A stretch of 64,000 nt of DNA from an uncultured Lachnospiraceae bacterium (GCA_902788555.1 CADAKQ010000008.1:1-64000); one strand, 5' to 3'. Shown: positions 53,501 to 63,043, numbered from the stretch's first letter. Translations and numbers: made by a program. Notes: generated from the sequence alone by a model not told the origin.

Positions 53501-55201
53501 AGCTATATATTTGATGAAGAAAAAGCGGTAGCACTTGCAACAGATGGCTCTAAGGAAATGTTCACGGATGAGGATGGTAATGCTTTGTCTGCTGAACTTA
53601 GATACGGCATATATCTTGTTAAGGAGACAACTGTTCCCGAGGGATTTCTCCCGGTAGCGGATTTCACTGTTAAAATAGATAAGGACAGCCGTGAGCCGCA
53701 GAAAAAAATATATAAGACGGACAAGCAGAAAAAATATTATTTAAGACTTACAAAGCTTGATTTAGAAACAAATAATAATATTTTAAATAATTCATCATTT
53801 TACAAGATATGGTCTTATGATGATGAAGCCTATGTTTCGTTCAGAACATATACAGGCTCACACTTTGAAATGGTTGATGAATTTAAAACTGCTGAAGACG
53901 GTATACTTATCACACCGGGAACTCTTACATATGGAAAATATCGTATAGATGAGGTTGCGGCACCGGATGGATATAATGTGGCAGTAGGTGTTGACTTTAT
54001 AATTGATGACGAAACTATATATTTGACATATGAAGAGGAGGATGATACTGCAGTAGGAGTAGTTGATATCGTTTATAAAGATTATCCGATTTATGGAAGG
54101 TATGAGCTTGAAAAGACAGGTGAGATAAGAGCTTATGATGAAGAGCTTTCGGATTTTGTATTTAAAACCATACCGCTTTCCGGGATAGAGTTCGGAATAT
54201 ATGCCGAGGAGGATATAGTAAGCTATTATGATAAGAATGTCGTTCTTTATAAGGCAGGAGAGCTTGTTGATAAAATCATAACGGATGAAGACGGAAAAGC
54301 ATTTTCGGAGCATATGCCGCTTGGAAGATATAAGGTTACTGAACTAAATACACCGGAGGAGTTTGTTAAGGCACCTGACGAGATAATAGAATTTAAGGAA
54401 GAGGATAAGAAGCTTGACGAAAACGGTGTTTACATAGTCACACAAAAATCGGAAATCTTTAATGCCTCATACTATCCGGAGGTTGAAACCACTGCTGTTG
54501 ACTATGATACTCAGACACACACGGGTATAGCATCAGAAAATGCAACTGTTGTTGATAAGATTGACATGACTAATCTTGTGGTGGGAAGAAACTATGTTGT
54601 AAGAGGCGTTATATATGATAAGGAAGCTAATGACAAGCTTATGGAAGATGGCAATGAGATAACCGCAAGTATAAAGTTTACAGCGAATGAAAGTAAATGT
54701 ACGAAAGAGGTTAAATTTGATTTTGCTACCCAAGGTCTTGTTGAAAAAGAGATTGTATGTTTTGAATATTTATATCTTGTGGAAGGTGATGGAAGCGAAA
54801 CGCTTGTGGCTAAGCATACGGATATAAATTATGCCGGACAAACCGTAAAATACATTTTGGATAAAAAGAAGGAGCCTGATGTACCGAAGACACCTGAAGT
54901 ACCGAAGACACCTGAAGCACCAAAGACACCTGAAGCACCAAAGACACCTGAAGTACCAAAAACACCTGAAGTACCAAAAACACCTGAAGTACCAAAAACA
55001 CCTGAAGTGCCCAAAACACCTGAAGTACCAAAAACACCTGAAGTGCCCGAAACACCTGAAGTGCCCGAAACACCTGAAGTGCCCGAAACACCGGATACTC
55101 CGTCCACCGGTGACAGAGGATTTATAGGTGCTTTGATGGTTTTGCTTGTATCCTTTGTATCTATAATTGCGCTTGCGTTAAAAAAAAGAAAGAGTAAGTA
55201 A
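50501..55201 (+). CDS. Large sortase-anchored adhesin with thioester and VaFE/Cna-B-like domains
   Basis: A 1566-aa surface protein. Signal peptide 1-33. A Glu/Thr-rich spacer precedes a TQXA-type thioester domain (Cys156 in GFGYCSQHE, Gln in QNQQNAVIALALSYA near 210), which can bond covalently to host amines. Several SpaA/Cna-B-like beta domains follow, recognisable by YYLxE/YYMLETQAPSGYE and VKETTVPEGF-type segments with candidate isopeptide Lys/Asn/Glu. Then come a VaFE-type domain (TQTHTGIASENATVVDKIDM), a (PEVPKT)n stalk, a sorting signal PSTGD, a hydrophobic helix and a basic tail. PSTGD departs from LPxTG. It lies downstream of the sigma/anti-sigma pair. Confidence 0.92.
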   Translation: MKKLYRYISRIITMILIVSLMLSICVPVNSVHANENDSEKETEQITEQETEQETEQITGQESECEFTADEESVQSFSLNLLEDTLDDFEFETKDSALNENEALDLQEFDTWQMTDIIKNAANPGERDGVTNYTSPSGQVASTFTVNGVTFMGFGYCSQHERGTTSGQGQVYTYPDSMNILGENVYNKVKKILYYSLPENIGRTNMSSLVSNQNQQNAVIALALSYARGNSSDTYGISYYNNVMSLPDINFTPGDLKARINNSLDTQYFTYNGQSVTYNGKGYYRSTDIVIGGVAGVSYILTWEHNDNIVVYNASKNEYNEGNAMYTSSGDNIVVLFNQNADLSTLGSVEFKLTPEVTGCSDVVLFVPDNNTQQVCGLVVSEKPETKFFVSMSTLNTVEIHKYSDKGVNEDLRTVFLLIPYDYESGGTTISPAQNAGWTKAGIRQFAENLTKQAGYGTGSFVDYLGSNVSAIDTFYGDSSGALGHAGWKYCETDSNGYGIITEVPNGTYYLAEVLYRNSNLQPQYVVTETGKETVTGPILTESGSWGYTSEISFSSSDAVHLKFYAAHNSIITGTASVKKVGVKKNKDLSDIKLGGAVYQVYDFSNTLVGTFITDEDGTGHVIYNRFNTSDVVAYSGDYPSKTSGHTTLTGIPKGTYYMLETQAPSGYEKRDGRIEVLEASNKGANNTFIIAAQGDYGKYQGTKISGEWTSSYDEVNPGYIRVNKTSANKILTEGNSCYSLGGATYGIYNTREDAQNDRNRVETIVTDSEGKGISEELSLGKIYYVKEVLASKGYELDETIYEKEAKRADELSDGEDINSKETPEDAPLKIILIKKDSENNEPISGAVFEVRYYAEEGLVNNAVSEDFYKRHWFFSTDENGEIKLSENYMTDFNNESSDELYYKEDNITPTFPLGYITIREVSAPDEYVIDDSIKTYKIKKNTVADSRTNESVIPKVDEEPVKQAFQIVKLAEDKSNDLKPLANAGFMACRISDLETDENGSYIFDEEKAVALATDGSKEMFTDEDGNALSAELRYGIYLVKETTVPEGFLPVADFTVKIDKDSREPQKKIYKTDKQKKYYLRLTKLDLETNNNILNNSSFYKIWSYDDEAYVSFRTYTGSHFEMVDEFKTAEDGILITPGTLTYGKYRIDEVAAPDGYNVAVGVDFIIDDETIYLTYEEEDDTAVGVVDIVYKDYPIYGRYELEKTGEIRAYDEELSDFVFKTIPLSGIEFGIYAEEDIVSYYDKNVVLYKAGELVDKIITDEDGKAFSEHMPLGRYKVTELNTPEEFVKAPDEIIEFKEEDKKLDENGVYIVTQKSEIFNASYYPEVETTAVDYDTQTHTGIASENATVVDKIDMTNLVVGRNYVVRGVIYDKEANDKLMEDGNEITASIKFTANESKCTKEVKFDFATQGLVEKEIVCFEYLYLVEGDGSETLVAKHTDINYAGQTVKYILDKKKEPDVPKTPEVPKTPEAPKTPEAPKTPEVPKTPEVPKTPEVPKTPEVPKTPEVPKTPEVPETPEVPETPEVPETPDTPSTGDRGFIGALMVLLVSFVSIIALALKKRKSK
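54875..55090 (+). repeat. 18-bp coding repeat, 12 copies (PEVPKT stalk)
   Basis: Twelve 18-bp units encode PDVPKT, PEVPKT, PEAPKT (twice), PEVPKT (five times) and PEVPET (three times). The near-identical DNA units should expand and contract by slippage, changing how far the adhesin head stands from the wall. Confidence 0.93.
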
Positions 55202-55357
55202 AAATGAACTTTTAATGCACAATTATACTTTCAAAAAAATTTTTTAAAAAATCTCCATAAAAAAATATTTTTAATGCGTATATATATCAGATACATAAAA
55301 AGTATCAGAAAAAAATGATAATAAAAGCATTAAGAAAATAAGATGGAGGAAAATATT

Positions 55358-57088
55358 ATGAAAAAAAGATATTTTGGAAAAAGGATTATGGCTGTTACTT
55401 TAGCCGGAGCAATGATGCTGGGTATGTGTGCGTGTGGAAAAGAAAAAGAAAATAATATTAGTGAAACAATAACGGAGTTTTTAAAGCAGGATGAAACAGA
55501 AGCCGAAGCTAATGATGACAATTCCAAGAGTGATAACACTGTATATGAGATGTACGTTCAAGATGAAGAGGCCGTTGCAGCAGATTATGATATGGCAGAA
55601 AATTCGGTTACAGGGGAAATTTACTATGGAGAATCAGATGAGTATTATTTTGGCGATGAGAATTTTAATACCAATGAATATAATTATCTTGAAGAAAATT
55701 CATGGATGTCGGTTGCGCTTTCCCCTCTTTCAACCTTTGCAGCAGATGTTGATACGGCATCTTATAGTCAGATAAGAACAAATATAACAAATGGATATAG
55801 CATTGACCCGGGGATGGTAAGAATTGAGGAGATGATTAATTACTTCCATTATGATTATGAAACTCCGACAGGAGATGATAAGTTTGCGGTTCATATGGAA
55901 TATGCCGATTGTCCATGGAACAAGGATACACAGCTTGCACTTGTATCACTCAATACTGAAAAGATTGATTTTAGTGATGCTCCCGAGTCTAACATAGTAT
56001 TTCTTATAGATACCTCGGGTTCAATGTTTGATGAAAATAAGCTTCCTCTTGTTCAGCAGTCGATGTGTATGCTTGCTGAAAATCTTACAGACAAGGACAG
56101 AGTATCGATTGTAACCTATGCAGGTGGTGATGAGGTTGTATTGGAGGGTGCCAAGGGCTCAGATTATTATGCGATAAGCTCAGCCATCGAAGGACTTGAG
56201 GCATGGGGTTCAACCAATGGTGCGGCAGGTATTGAAACAGCATATGAAATTGCTGAAAAATACTTTATCAAGGGCGGAAATAACAGAGTTATACTTGCGA
56301 CGGATGGAGATCTTAATGTAGGTGTAACAAGTGAGAGTGCTCTCGAGCAGCTTATAATTGAAAAGAAAAAATCAGGAGTATTTTTGAGTGTAATAGGAGT
56401 TGGATATGGAAATTACAAGGATAATAAGCTTGAAACTCTTGCAGATAAGGGTAATGGAAACTATGCGTATATTGATTCGATTTTTGAGGCAAAAAAAGCG
56501 TTAGTTGATGATTTAGGTGCAAATATGGTAACTGTAGCAAAGGATGTTAAGCTTCAGGTAGAGTTTAATCCGGCACTTGTAAAGGGTTACAGACTTATCG
56601 GATATGAAAACAGAACTATGGCAGCGGAGGATTTTAATGATGACACCAAGGATGGCGGCGAGATGGGTGCAGGACATAGTGTAACAGCCATTTATGAAAT
56701 TATACCTGCTGATTCTGATATGGAAGCTCCTGATTCAGACTTAAAGTACACCGGAAACAATGCTGATAGTGAAATATATGGAGAAGGAGAATATAATGAC
56801 GAATTATTTACCTTAAGAGTAAGATATAAGGAACCGGATGAAGATGAGAGTAAGCTTATAGATTTTGTATGTAAAAAGGATGCATATTTAAAGGAAGGCA
56901 GTGATAATTTGAGATGGGCAGCATCGGTTGCAGCTTTTGGAATGTATATGAAAGACAGTGAATATATGGGAAGTACCGATAAAAAGCTTATAATTTCACT
57001 CGCAGAGTCAGTTAAGGATTCGGATAAGGATGAGTATAAGCAGGAGTATATTAATCTTGTAAACGAGTACTTTGAAGAACTTGATTAA
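55358..57088 (+). CDS. vWA-domain lipoprotein (YfbK-like)
   Basis: A 576-aa lipoprotein from the ATG at 55358, preceded by GGAGGA; the ATG at 55343 overlaps that site. The lipobox is LGMCAC. An N-terminal region with ENSWMSVALSPLSTFAADVD and YFHYDY is followed by a von Willebrand A domain with MIDAS DTSGS (VFLIDTSGSMFDE), a conserved Thr/Ser loop and ATDGDLNVG. The C-terminal part matches the DUF3520-like end. Members bind metal-dependent ligands at the cell surface. The linker near residues 30-85 is very acidic. It stands alone after the adhesin gene. Confidence 0.92.
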   Translation: MKKRYFGKRIMAVTLAGAMMLGMCACGKEKENNISETITEFLKQDETEAEANDDNSKSDNTVYEMYVQDEEAVAADYDMAENSVTGEIYYGESDEYYFGDENFNTNEYNYLEENSWMSVALSPLSTFAADVDTASYSQIRTNITNGYSIDPGMVRIEEMINYFHYDYETPTGDDKFAVHMEYADCPWNKDTQLALVSLNTEKIDFSDAPESNIVFLIDTSGSMFDENKLPLVQQSMCMLAENLTDKDRVSIVTYAGGDEVVLEGAKGSDYYAISSAIEGLEAWGSTNGAAGIETAYEIAEKYFIKGGNNRVILATDGDLNVGVTSESALEQLIIEKKKSGVFLSVIGVGYGNYKDNKLETLADKGNGNYAYIDSIFEAKKALVDDLGANMVTVAKDVKLQVEFNPALVKGYRLIGYENRTMAAEDFNDDTKDGGEMGAGHSVTAIYEIIPADSDMEAPDSDLKYTGNNADSEIYGEGEYNDELFTLRVRYKEPDEDESKLIDFVCKKDAYLKEGSDNLRWAASVAAFGMYMKDSEYMGSTDKKLIISLAESVKDSDKDEYKQEYINLVNEYFEELD

Positions 57089-57122
57089 TAAAAATATGTA
57101 TAAAATTTAAATAAACAAAGCT

Positions 57123-57234
57123 AATGGGGTAGATTTATGTCAGCTTATTTTACAGATGTTCGCATAGCACGTTGTCATTTAACGCTATAATAAGAACCTG
57201 TAAAACAGGCTAAATAAAAATCTACCCCATTTTA
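57123..57234. terminator. 112-nt nested inverted repeat before the XRE gene
   Basis: The outer arms AATGGGGTAGATTT and AAATCTACCCCATT enclose TTTTACAG/CTGTAAAA and a looser GCATAGC/GCTAT. It lies between convergent genes and can terminate both. The inner GCATAGC motif also occurs in the palindromes at 45134 and 47941. Confidence 0.7.
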
Positions 57235-57245
57235 TAGTTTATAGT

Positions 57246-57449
57246 CTATACAGATTTGTTATGTATGATTATATCATTTACATCACAATCTAAAATAAAA
57301 CATAAAGTATCTAAAGTTTTGGTTGTTATAGGAAGGCCTTTTTTCATTCTGTGAAGAGTATTTGCGGATATGCCCTCTTTATAAATCAAGTGATATTCGG
57401 TTATATTTTTGGATAGAAGTGTTTTATAAAAAGGTTCATATGAAATCAT
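57246..57449 (-). CDS. Small XRE-family helix-turn-helix regulator
   Basis: A 67-aa Cro/CI-type DNA-binding protein: YKTLLSKNITEYHLIYKEGI, SANTLHRMKKGLPITTKTLD, TLCFILDCDVNDII. It is the compact type often seen as a stand-alone regulator in Firmicutes. It is on the minus strand with its promoter in the AT-rich gap before the M13 peptidase gene, which it might regulate. Confidence 0.85.
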   Translation of the reverse strand: MISYEPFYKTLLSKNITEYHLIYKEGISANTLHRMKKGLPITTKTLDTLCFILDCDVNDIIIHNKSV

Positions 57450-57678
57450 AAATTAATACCTCTTTTTTTATAGTAATATAATATATAATATCATACTTAA
57501 CAGGTTGCCTATACTTAATATGTTGATTATAATTTACTGAATATAAAATTTTTTTTACAAAAAATAAGAAAACAATTCACCACGTTTATTTTGCATTTCA
57601 CCACAACTTTTTATATTAAAAAATAAAAAATGATATATTTGCCTTGATAAAACTTGTGATTATAAGGAGCGAAGGATT

Positions 57679-59724
57679 ATGAGAAAAAACAGGTTTATAA
57701 AAAGGCTTTTTTCATTTGCAATTATTTCGTCTATGGCAGTTAGCTTCTGTGGCTGTGGTAACGTAAATAATAATTACGGAAAGTCTGAAATGAGTGCAAG
57801 CAGTACACAAAGCGATGCATCTAAAGATGAGGACATGTCTTATGATGAGGAGGTTAGACCGCAGGATGATTTTTATGGCTATGTGAATAAGGACACTTTG
57901 ATTAATCTTGACCTTCATTATGGAGAGGCGTACGGTGGACCGGCAGCGGACATTATGAATGATGTTGATGCAGAGATAATAAGTCTTGTCAGTGACATAG
58001 CAACTTCAAATAAAAGCTATGAGCCGGGTACCAATGAACAGCTCGTTAAGGATGCATATATCCAGTATCTTAATCAGGAGGATATAGGTAGTCTTGGTGC
58101 AGAGCATTTTAATAAGAGACTTAAGGAGATAAATGAGGCAAAAGATACAGACGAGCTTCTTGATATAATCGGTGAGATTGCAAAAGAGGAAGGACAGATC
58201 CTTTATTTTGATATCATGATTGAGAGAAACTTCTTCGAATCAGAAAAAAATGCCCTTTATATAGATCAAAAGGATTCGATTTTCAACATAGCTCTAAAGG
58301 ATATATATGAGAGTGATGAGGAAAGACAGATGCTTCGTTCATATGTGCTTGATGCGCTTTTGGCTTGCGGAGAGGAGCTTGATGAGGCAGGAAGGAAGGC
58401 TGATGATTTTGTGTATTTTGCGATTGATGTGGCAGGTAAGACAGATTATCAGATTATGGATGCAGAAAATCCTTATGCTTCATTTACATTTTATGAAGAG
58501 GATGCTTTTAATGAGATACTTAAAAATTTGGATGCGGATTATTTTGAAAAAACCATGGGCATTAAAGATAATCCGTACGGAGGCTGGTATGTAAGAGATA
58601 AGGAACAGCTTGCCATGCTTGCCGATTCATTTAACAATGATAATCTTGAATGTCTCAAGACCTATCTTATCTGTGATCTGATGAACAGATACAATTATTT
58701 TTTGACGGACGAGTATGAGTTTTTAAAGCTTTATGCACCTGTAAGCTATCTGGCAAAAGAAGAGGAGGCTGCCCTTTATACAAACAGTTTATTGGAGAGC
58801 AGAATAAGCGAGCTTTATGCTGATAAGTACTATACGGAGGAAATGGACGAAGAGCTTACACGTATGTACGAGGACATTAAGGAGGGCTATAGACAGCTTA
58901 TAAATGAGGCGGACTGGCTTAGTGAGACAACCAGAAAAGGACTGATAAAGAAGCTTGACAATATGTATTTTGTTAAGGGCGGCGGAACCCCGCACGAGGT
59001 GGATAAAAATGATGCAAAGCTTATCGGAGACGATGCCTTTATAACATATGTAAATGTTAATAAGGATAATTATAATAAAGAGCTTGATATGATAGGTAAG
59101 GCACATGATAGATCCGAGCCTATTATGTCTGCACAGACGGTTAATTCCATGTACGGTATAGACAATTCATTTAATATAACAGTGGCTATTATGCATGCGC
59201 CATACTTTGACGAGGATGCGGATTATTATACCAACCTCGGAGGACTTGGGATGGTAGTTGCTCATGAGATGGGGCACGCCTTTGATTCAAACTGTATCAA
59301 CTATGATGCGGACGGTAATTACAATCCCGACTGGATAAGTAGGGAAGACAGGGATGAGCTTGAAAACAGAATGGATAGAATGATTGAATATTATTCGACA
59401 TTTACGATTATGGATATATATCATGTAAACGGTGAGCTTACCTGCAGTGAAAATTATGCGGATAAGGGCGGTATGGAGTGCCTTATGAAGATAGCAAAAA
59501 CCGATGAGCAAAGAAGAAAAATCTTTGAAAATTATGCTTATATCTGGTGCATGATGATTGAGGATACCGTGGCGATGGATAAGCTTCAAACCGATGAACA
59601 CAGTCCAGAGTGTATAAGAGTAAATGCAGTGCTTTCGTCAACAGATGAATTCTATGAGCTTTATGATGTAAAGCCGGGGGACGGAATGTATGTGGATCCT
59701 GAAGACAGAGTAAGCAGATGGTAA
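57679..59724 (+). CDS. M13 family metallopeptidase lipoprotein
   Basis: A 681-aa exported zinc endopeptidase (neprilysin/PepO family). Lipobox FCGC (about Cys26), an acidic linker, an M13 N-domain starting at RPQDDFYGYVN, and a C-domain with zinc site VVAHEMGHAFDSN and the downstream zinc Glu in ENYADKGG. Family members cut peptides below about 40 residues. It lies 18 bases upstream of an FtsX-type ABC permease. Together they suggest a module that handles extracellular peptides, for example antimicrobial or signal peptides. AGGAG precedes the ATG. Confidence 0.92.
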   Translation: MRKNRFIKRLFSFAIISSMAVSFCGCGNVNNNYGKSEMSASSTQSDASKDEDMSYDEEVRPQDDFYGYVNKDTLINLDLHYGEAYGGPAADIMNDVDAEIISLVSDIATSNKSYEPGTNEQLVKDAYIQYLNQEDIGSLGAEHFNKRLKEINEAKDTDELLDIIGEIAKEEGQILYFDIMIERNFFESEKNALYIDQKDSIFNIALKDIYESDEERQMLRSYVLDALLACGEELDEAGRKADDFVYFAIDVAGKTDYQIMDAENPYASFTFYEEDAFNEILKNLDADYFEKTMGIKDNPYGGWYVRDKEQLAMLADSFNNDNLECLKTYLICDLMNRYNYFLTDEYEFLKLYAPVSYLAKEEEAALYTNSLLESRISELYADKYYTEEMDEELTRMYEDIKEGYRQLINEADWLSETTRKGLIKKLDNMYFVKGGGTPHEVDKNDAKLIGDDAFITYVNVNKDNYNKELDMIGKAHDRSEPIMSAQTVNSMYGIDNSFNITVAIMHAPYFDEDADYYTNLGGLGMVVAHEMGHAFDSNCINYDADGNYNPDWISREDRDELENRMDRMIEYYSTFTIMDIYHVNGELTCSENYADKGGMECLMKIAKTDEQRRKIFENYAYIWCMMIEDTVAMDKLQTDEHSPECIRVNAVLSSTDEFYELYDVKPGDGMYVDPEDRVSRW

Positions 59725-59742
59725 AAGGAGGAAGATAAGAAA

Positions 59743-62205
59743 ATGCGTATAATGATAAAGCACACTTTAAAAAATATATTTTCAAAACCGCTTCGAACCT
59801 TGCTTTTATTCGTATGTATAGCAAGCTGTTCATTTTCGGCGCTCCTTTGCATAGATATGTCCGGTTCGATGGGTTACCTCGTTAAGAATCTGCTTACCCA
59901 GGTAACAGGTACAAGTGATATCATCATAACGGATGAGCTTGGAGTGGATGAAGATAATTTGGACATGGATATACCGGTAAATGCATTGCTTATAACCACA
60001 AGACAGGGCGGAAGCATCGAGATACCGGAAGGCTTTTACAACTATTTTCATTCGAAAAGCTATACTGTAGAATCTATGGATTTTGATATGGCTTATAAGA
60101 TGCGTCTTATCGGAGAGGAAATTAACTTAAATGACGATGAGACTGCTATATCGAAAAAGCTTGCCGAAAGCTATGGCTTAAGTGTAGGTGATGAGCTTGT
60201 CTTATACAGTGATGCGGGTGAGGCTGTTTCATATAAGATTAGTGTGATTCTTTCTGAAACCGGTATGGCAAACGGAGCAAGCCTTGCACTTCTTAGTAAA
60301 GAGGGAATGCTTAAGCTTGATTTTGACGGAGAGCTTATATATGCAGAGGCTTATATAGATGTTTTGGAGGATGATGAAGCGGACGAGGTTGTAGATATTC
60401 TTAAGGAGAGAGACTACAGAGCTGATGTCGGTAAGATTATAGATGACGGTGAGATTAATGCTATGATTAAGATTATAACGCTTATCTTCCTTTTAATGTT
60501 TGCCGTGTGTCTGCTGTTGGTAATATTTGTAACCATGTCTGTTTCGCAGCGTATAGTCAGTGAACGAATGTCAGTCGTAGGCACATTTAGAAGTCTTGGT
60601 TTATCCAACAGATTTACTACAGGATTTTTACTTGCGGAGACAGGACTTTACGGTTTGTTCGGAGGTATAATCGGATGCGTTCTTTATAAGATTGTGAGAA
60701 GCATTTTGCTTGGAGGTATAATATCGGTTGATTCAAAGGATGCAAGTGTTTCGGTAGATTTCGGAAAAACCGGAATAGGTGCTTATATAGCAGTTATACT
60801 GGTTGCAATTTTCATAGAATGTATCTGTTCGATTAAGGAGATTGTTAAGGCATCAAGAACCTCTATCAGAGACATTATATTTGATAACAAGGATACAAAG
60901 TATAAGCTTAACAAGGTGTCCTATACCTTAGGTGCAATTATGATTATTGTATCAATAGTTTTACTTGTTGTAACCGATAATATTGCAGCTATGTTTATAA
61001 GCTTTGCATTTATCATATTTGGAATTTCACTTTTATTTCCGGTTTTACTTTGCCTTTGTTCAGGTCTTTTGGTAAAGCATTTCGATAAAAGGGAAAAGCC
61101 GGTTGCAAAGCTTGCAGCTCTTGAGTGTTTTGCAAGAAAAAGTACGGTGGGAAGCGGAGTACTTTGTATAACGGCAGCAGCACTTGCGATAGTACTTTTT
61201 ATATTTGTTACATCGCTCGATGCGATATATGACATAAAGACCTTTGATGCTGATATCCAGATACAGCTTAATAACGATCAGAAGGCTTCGATGTTTTCTT
61301 ACATAGATGATTTGGAAGGAGTAAGCGAAACTGAGACAGTTTATAAGGTTGAGAAAAAAATAACAATAAATGATTATACCAAGGATGTTAATATATTCGG
61401 ACTTCCTAAAGAAGGTTTTTCTCTTTTGATCGGTATTAAAAATCTGCCTTCAGATATAGATAACGATACATTTTATATAGACAAAGCAATTGCGGATAAA
61501 TTTGGTGTAAAAACGGGAGATGAGGTAGAGCTCACCTTTAATTCGGACAGTTATCTGCCTATAAAAAAGACACTTAAGGTCGGAGGATATATAGACAGTA
61601 ATAATTATGATTCGACCTCTAATTCAATCGTAATATCAATGGATAATTATATAGATATATTTCACGATTATCCGAGTGAAATATATGTAAGATGTGACAA
61701 CCCTGAAGAGATAAAGTCAAAGATTAAAAAATACTCAGGCACTGTTATATATGATGTTCTGACACTGGATGAATATAATGCCACGTGGGAAGGTAAAAAA
61801 ACAGGTATGAAGTCTATGCTTATGCTTGTAATTATACTGGGAGTTGCGCTTACGGTAATCGGTATGATAAGCAATCAGCTTATCGGCTTTGAAGGAAGAA
61901 AGCGTGAGTGTGCCGTGCTTATGTCGACGGCTATGACGAGAGATAAGCTTTCATTTATGTTTATCCTTGAGAGTATGATATCGTCGGCGATTGCACTTAT
62001 AGTTTCTCTTCCTGCGGCGATTCTGGCATTTATTCCGTTTAGAAGACTTTTGAATTCGTTGGCAGGCGGGTTCAACGTATCCTATGATATAAAAATGTAT
62101 GTGGTATTTCTGGTGATTTTGTGGGTAGTATTTACTTTGGTTTCACTGTTCCCGGTCAGGTCACTCAGGAAGATGAAGATAGCGTTGCAGCTTAAGTATG
62201 AGTAG
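59743..62205 (+). CDS. FtsX-family ABC transporter permease
   Basis: An 820-aa permease with the MacB/FtsX plan repeated twice: an N-terminal helix (about 18-38), a large outer domain, a three-helix FtsX block (about 245-375), two further helices (390-440), a second outer domain (about 490-680) and a final three-helix block. AAAGGAGG precedes the ATG. It pairs with the ATPase 72 bases downstream. Such permeases typically work in lipoprotein release, peptide sensing or resistance rather than classical import. Three 12-bp tandem units follow its stop codon. Confidence 0.92.
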   Translation: MRIMIKHTLKNIFSKPLRTLLLFVCIASCSFSALLCIDMSGSMGYLVKNLLTQVTGTSDIIITDELGVDEDNLDMDIPVNALLITTRQGGSIEIPEGFYNYFHSKSYTVESMDFDMAYKMRLIGEEINLNDDETAISKKLAESYGLSVGDELVLYSDAGEAVSYKISVILSETGMANGASLALLSKEGMLKLDFDGELIYAEAYIDVLEDDEADEVVDILKERDYRADVGKIIDDGEINAMIKIITLIFLLMFAVCLLLVIFVTMSVSQRIVSERMSVVGTFRSLGLSNRFTTGFLLAETGLYGLFGGIIGCVLYKIVRSILLGGIISVDSKDASVSVDFGKTGIGAYIAVILVAIFIECICSIKEIVKASRTSIRDIIFDNKDTKYKLNKVSYTLGAIMIIVSIVLLVVTDNIAAMFISFAFIIFGISLLFPVLLCLCSGLLVKHFDKREKPVAKLAALECFARKSTVGSGVLCITAAALAIVLFIFVTSLDAIYDIKTFDADIQIQLNNDQKASMFSYIDDLEGVSETETVYKVEKKITINDYTKDVNIFGLPKEGFSLLIGIKNLPSDIDNDTFYIDKAIADKFGVKTGDEVELTFNSDSYLPIKKTLKVGGYIDSNNYDSTSNSIVISMDNYIDIFHDYPSEIYVRCDNPEEIKSKIKKYSGTVIYDVLTLDEYNATWEGKKTGMKSMLMLVIILGVALTVIGMISNQLIGFEGRKRECAVLMSTAMTRDKLSFMFILESMISSAIALIVSLPAAILAFIPFRRLLNSLAGGFNVSYDIKMYVVFLVILWVVFTLVSLFPVRSLRKMKIALQLKYE

Positions 62206-62239
62206 GTTGATTAACAGGTTGATTTACAGATTGAGTTTT
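62204..62239 (+). repeat. 12-bp tandem repeat, three copies, at the permease stop codon
   Basis: AGGTTGATTAAC, AGGTTGATTTAC and AGATTGAGTTTT follow each other directly. The first unit begins within the stop-codon region (TAG at 62203-62205). Confidence 0.8.
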
Positions 62240-62277
62240 ATATAGGTATAGTGGTTTAGGATGAAAGGAGCTTTGAT

Positions 62278-62949
62278 ATGAGCAGTATGATAGAAGTAAA
62301 AAATGTAAGTAAGACCTTTGGTAAGGGCGGCAGTGAAAATAAGGTTTTGACAGATGCAGGCTTTGAGGTAAAAAAAGGAGAATTTGTATCTCTTATGGGT
62401 GCATCCGGAAGCGGTAAGTCAACACTTTTATACCTTATAGGCGGACTTGACAGAGAGTTTGAGGGAAATATATTAATTGACGGTGAGGATATAACCGAGA
62501 TGTCTGAGAGAAGGCTGTCACAGCTTCGGCTCGAAAAGATAGGATTTGTATTTCAGTTTTATAATCTGGTTCAGAATCTTAATGTGGAGGACAATATACT
62601 TCTCCCTCTTACCGTCAAGGGTAAAAAAAGGTCTGAGCTTGAGCCTGAATTAAAAGAGATACTTGAGATAACAGGTCTTACAGAAAAAAGAAAAGCCATG
62701 CCGGCAGAGCTTTCGGGCGGACAGCAGCAAAGAGTAGCTGTTGCCAGAGCGGTACTTGGTAATCCGGAGATACTCCTTGCCGATGAGGCAACCGGTAATC
62801 TTGATTCGGTATCAGGAACAGAGATTATGAATCTTTTTAAAAAGCTTAATGAAAAGAAGGGTATAACCATACTTCAGGTTACTCATTCCGCTGATTGTGC
62901 AGCGTACGGCAATCGTACCATTAATATTGAAAACGGAAGAATCGTCTGA
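62278..62949 (+). CDS. ABC transporter ATP-binding protein (MacB/LolD type)
   Basis: A 223-aa ATPase for the adjacent permease. Walker A GASGSGKST, Q-loop FVFQFYNLV, signature LSGGQQQRVAVARAV, Walker B ILLADEATGNLD and the H-loop QVTHS are all intact. Length and the LADEATGNLD form are typical of the LolD/MacB/BceA group. AAAGGAG precedes the ATG. Confidence 0.96.
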   Translation: MSSMIEVKNVSKTFGKGGSENKVLTDAGFEVKKGEFVSLMGASGSGKSTLLYLIGGLDREFEGNILIDGEDITEMSERRLSQLRLEKIGFVFQFYNLVQNLNVEDNILLPLTVKGKKRSELEPELKEILEITGLTEKRKAMPAELSGGQQQRVAVARAVLGNPEILLADEATGNLDSVSGTEIMNLFKKLNEKKGITILQVTHSADCAAYGNRTINIENGRIV

Positions 62950-63043
62950 TACAATTAATTATGTTACAGTAACAAAACTTTTGATTTAAAGTTTTTACGG
63001 AATGAGAATTGAAACATAATAAATTATAGATGAGGAACAGTTC

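Noticed and set aside
54829..55107. Open frames opposite the PEVPKT repeats (GVSGTSGVSGTSG and LQVFRALQVF types)
   Set aside because: They are shadows of an 18-bp coding repeat inside a clear sortase-anchored protein.
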